64,000 bases of DNA from Lottia gigantea (Eukaryota > Mollusca > Gastropoda > Lottiidae). Shown one piece after another: positions 61,801 through 64,000 of this stretch. Location: contig NW_008710453.1 of the NCBI RefSeq assembly GCF_000327385.1, positions 539,204 to 603,203 on the forward strand, in the 5' to 3' direction. A program made the translations under genes and the position numbers. How positions within the stretch are numbered: the first letter of the stretch is position 1; every line of letters starts with the position of its first letter. A model generated the notes under the pieces. That model searched no databases. It was not told where the DNA came from and was given only the letters and a program-made list of their open reading frames with translations.

Positions 61801-62099
61801 GGTAGAACTTTACCTATAGTACTTATCCTGAAGGATGTTATTAAAAGTATATTTTCAGAATAAACAATTAAGAGATCTCATATCTGTCTACTTGTTAAAA
61901 AGTTTCCCTTAGTGCGTACTGCATAGTATATATCCCATTAATACTACAAGGTGCGAACAAGCAGTAAAACATGGATTGCCATTTTAGTTTGAAATTCTTG
62001 GAAATTCTGATAATTTTTTCTTCTTTTCCAGAAATCAAAGATTATTGTATGAAGAGAAGAGAACAGATAGAAACAGATACTGGTGAAGAGAACAGATAA
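52816..62099 (+). CDS. NUBP1: NUBP1, cytosolic Fe-S cluster assembly P-loop ATPase (11 exons, 327 aa)
   Basis: Exons: 52816-52846, 54051-54155, 54465-54598, 58478-58546, 58853-58885, 59458-59548, 59762-59916, 60344-60454, 61244-61346, 61667-61750, 62032-62099; the sum is 984 bp in frame. NUBP1 (yeast Nbp35) is the scaffold of the cytosolic iron-sulfur assembly system and works with NUBP2. The N-terminal cluster motif is Cys12-X13-Cys26-X2-Cys29-X5-Cys35; the deviant Walker [10 protein letters not shown] is at 66-74; [10 protein letters not shown] follows; the bridging CPKC is at 239-242. Length agrees with human (320). Intron 3 is 3.9 kb and exon 5 is a 33-bp microexon. A MITE-like element lies in the intron before exon 9. 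Confidence 0.96.
57696..57721. repeat. perfect 11-bp hairpin in NUBP1 intron 3
   Basis: aatcttagttt (57696-57706) and aaactaagatt (57711-57721) are exact reverse complements around a 4-base loop. No related copy was found in the window. Confidence 0.7.
60871..61062. mobile_element. MITE-like element with ~50 bp terminal inverted repeats in NUBP1 intron
   Basis: The left end gtcacttc...tagggtcta...acag...ctcttga...taaccttttgaccta and the reverse complement of the right end align along about 50 bp with scattered mismatches and one ~13-bp insertion on the right. TA flanks both ends (60869-60870 and 61063-61064), which fits a TA target-site duplication as in Tc1/mariner-type elements. The internal region is short and non-coding. 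Confidence 0.7.
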
Positions 62100-63471
62100 A
62101 ACGAAGTCAATATATATTCTTCCTCATTGAAATCCTGTATAATTATAACTGAATGTTTTTAATGACTGATTTACTGACCAATATTAGAAAATTTTATTTT
62201 TGCAATATAAAATGGTGCTACAAATGTCAGATAAAATTATCAAGTGCTACTTAGTGATTTTTTTTAAAGGTTTATACCCGATATTGAAGCTTATAATTTT
62301 TTAAAACATCTAACAAGATGGAAGGCTGCAGACCACATTGATGTGTAATTAGCCCCCACAATCAGAAATGGTCCTTAATTTGTTATAATAACTAGGCTAT
62401 TTATTTTATTGTGTCAAAGTTTTATTCTTAGGCTTCAAAGATATTTTTTTTAAAAACATGTTAGGAAACTGCTCACAATCAAAATTTACTTAGCTGAACG
62501 TCCCTGAGTGTGATGGTTTCTGTTGACTACAGACCATATAAATGTTGAATTATTCCCCTTTGATTACATAGAGTAATGCACAGAAATCAATATATTTTTT
62601 CGTCCGTAATTAAGAAGTTTGGAATGTTTGAACAAAGGGATTTCGGTCCAAAATTCTGAGCTGAACGTTTTTGCCAGTTTCAATGGTTATTTTGCACAGG
62701 TCCAGTGACCAGCCATTCATCTTGGTCCATCTGTTCTGGAAGTACTTCTGTTAGACGATACCTGGGACAAAAGGAACATGTCGATTTTAGATACCTAAAG
62801 ACCGAACAACAATGCCCATTTAAGCTATTTATATCGAATCCAATTTTCATGGACAGCAAATTCTAAAGCGTCAATGTCCTCGCATCACAATATGTATTTT
62901 GTACCGCATTCTTACCATCTGATGCTATTTCAAGATGGGTAATTGATTTTGATAATTTTGCAACGTTAAATGATCAACACTATCAGGTTGGCCTCGATTA
63001 TTCCACTATCCGGATCACAATTTCAACGAACTAATTTGCATTCTTTATAATAATAGATAGCGTAAATAATTTATTTGACATATAATATAATAATACATAT
63101 TGCACTTTTTTTAAACGTAATGAATAAATGTAATATAATTACAAGATATTCTCTTGATGAATAACAATAATCCGTGCTAAAATATGTATAATGATGAAAG
63201 GAATAAAAGCCATCACAGATATTGAAACTACTGTGGGTCACTGTGATGCATGACATGCGCTTTTCATATACGCCGATAAGCTGGAGTAAGCCATGTTTGA
63301 AACATTTTCAAGGGGGTATATGTCTATGATAAACTATTGAACATGCACGGGCCAATTTCACAATATCCTGACTTTAGGTGATTTTAGTGTTCCAGTCATC
63401 TGATCGGTCTATGACTAAAATTGATATTGAATCAACCAATCATATTACTATAGTTCTTGAAATCTGTAAAT
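62100..63471. other. spacer between NUBP1 and the bHLH gene
   Basis: AT-rich, convergent 3' flanks. No exon, tandem repeat or RNA gene recognised. NUBP1 has no canonical AATAAA close to its stop. Confidence 0.45.
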
Positions 63472-63477
63472 TTTATT
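63472..63477 (-). terminator. bHLH gene polyadenylation signal AATAAA
   Basis: The plus-strand tttatt reads AATAAA on the minus strand, 100 bp beyond the stop codon of the bHLH gene. Confidence 0.5.
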
Positions 63478-63576
63478 TTGCGAAACAGGGACCAGCTTTG
63501 TAGAACCGCTAGTCCACACATATGAAATATAATGCTTATGCATGTGTTGAATAGAGAATTGTCATTGAGATGGTCA

Positions 63577-63993
63577 TCATTTCTTCTGCTTTGACGGACT
63601 ATCTCTGTCAAATTCGAATTCAGAAAAATCGTCACTTTTACGTTTTCTTGATCTGCTAGCATTATGATAAAACTTCTGCTCACTGTCGTCTGTTTTCAAT
63701 AAAGATTGTAAATGTCGAATATATTGTATGGCTGATCTTAATGTTTCCACTTTACTAATTCTTTTTTCTTTATTTTCTAGTGGTAAATGCTCCTTTAATC
63801 TTTCGTATCCTTCATTCACACAGCGTACGCGGTCTCTTTCTCGCTCGTTTCTACGTCGGATAAAATTGGGTTCCATGGCTAAGGAATCGGGTAACGGTAT
63901 CATGCAAACTGGAGAATACTGGGTGATATCGTATTTTAATCCTTCGAAATGTAACGAGGGATTTTTGATAACAACGCTAGTTCTGCACGGCAT
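63577..63993 (-). CDS. achaete-scute family bHLH transcription factor (ASCL3/4/5-like), 138 aa, single exon
   Basis: Intronless frame ending at TGA 63577-63579. The bHLH domain occupies about residues 45-101: basic region RRRNERERDRVRCVNEGY, loop LPLENKEK, helix 2 RISKVETLRSAIQYIRHLQ. NERER-RV-CVN-GY and KVETLR-AI-YI are diagnostic of achaete-scute proteins, and FIRRRNERER plus a short body is closest to vertebrate ASCL3/4/5 (from memory). Such factors bind E-boxes as heterodimers with E-proteins and direct neural or epithelial cell fates. A basic patch SRSRKRKSDD follows. The Met at 63993 lies 7 bp from the window edge, so a start further upstream cannot be excluded. Confidence 0.88.
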   Translation of the reverse strand: MPCRTSVVIKNPSLHFEGLKYDITQYSPVCMIPLPDSLAMEPNFIRRRNERERDRVRCVNEGYERLKEHLPLENKEKRISKVETLRSAIQYIRHLQSLLKTDDSEQKFYHNASRSRKRKSDDFSEFEFDRDSPSKQKK

Positions 63994-64000
63994 TGGATAA

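Overview
This is a 64 kb piece of an AT-rich, intron-rich animal nuclear genome. Gene content (animal-type fatty acid synthase, ankyrin, tektin-3, NUBP1, LUC7L, an achaete-scute bHLH factor) is metazoan. Three interspersed elements built like the 'pearl'/Helentron-related repeats of molluscs, plus tRNA-derived SINEs, suggest a mollusc (gastropod or bivalve). That assignment is an inference. No bacterial features are present. All gene models below were assembled by hand from splice-site reading and family homology recalled from memory; no search was run.

Layout from left to right. 1-2520 (minus): N-terminal ankyrin-repeat exons of an ankyrin gene, with one repeat exon freshly duplicated in tandem and a fossil integrase fragment in the intron between the copies. 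2.5-8.1 kb: a repeat-rich spacer holding three tRNA-derived SINE copies and the largest pearl-like element. 8.2-26.1 kb (minus): a complete 27-exon fatty acid synthase gene; its exons sum to exactly 2,544 codons including the stop, and all catalytic residues are visible. Two more pearl-like elements lie in its introns. A 5' leader intron probably extends to about 29.0 kb. 31.2-37.9 kb (plus): LUC7L/LUC7L2-like splicing factor (410 aa), with a two-part minisatellite in intron 1. 38.9-40.1 kb (minus): NDUFA6, a complex I LYR-family subunit (124 aa), tail to tail with LUC7L. 41.4-43.8 kb (plus) and 47.1-50.5 kb (minus): two tektin-3-like genes (501 and 502 aa), tail to tail, with identical exon structure. 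52.8-62.1 kb (plus): NUBP1, a cytosolic Fe-S scaffold P-loop ATPase (327 aa). 63.6-64.0 kb (minus): a single-exon achaete-scute family bHLH gene of the ASCL3/4/5 type.

The genes do not form one pathway. FASN makes palmitate in the cytosol; NDUFA6 and NUBP1 belong to respiration and Fe-S cluster supply; the tektins are ciliary/flagellar doublet proteins; LUC7L acts in U1 snRNP 5' splice-site choice; ankyrin links membrane proteins to the spectrin skeleton. The most notable observations are the tektin pair, whose exons share long tracts identical even at silent sites while introns are unalike (a sign of gene conversion); the duplicated ankyrin exon; and the pearl-like elements with 4, 2 and 1 copies of a ~170 bp core and a perfect 3' hairpin. 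I found no clearly undescribed multi-gene system.
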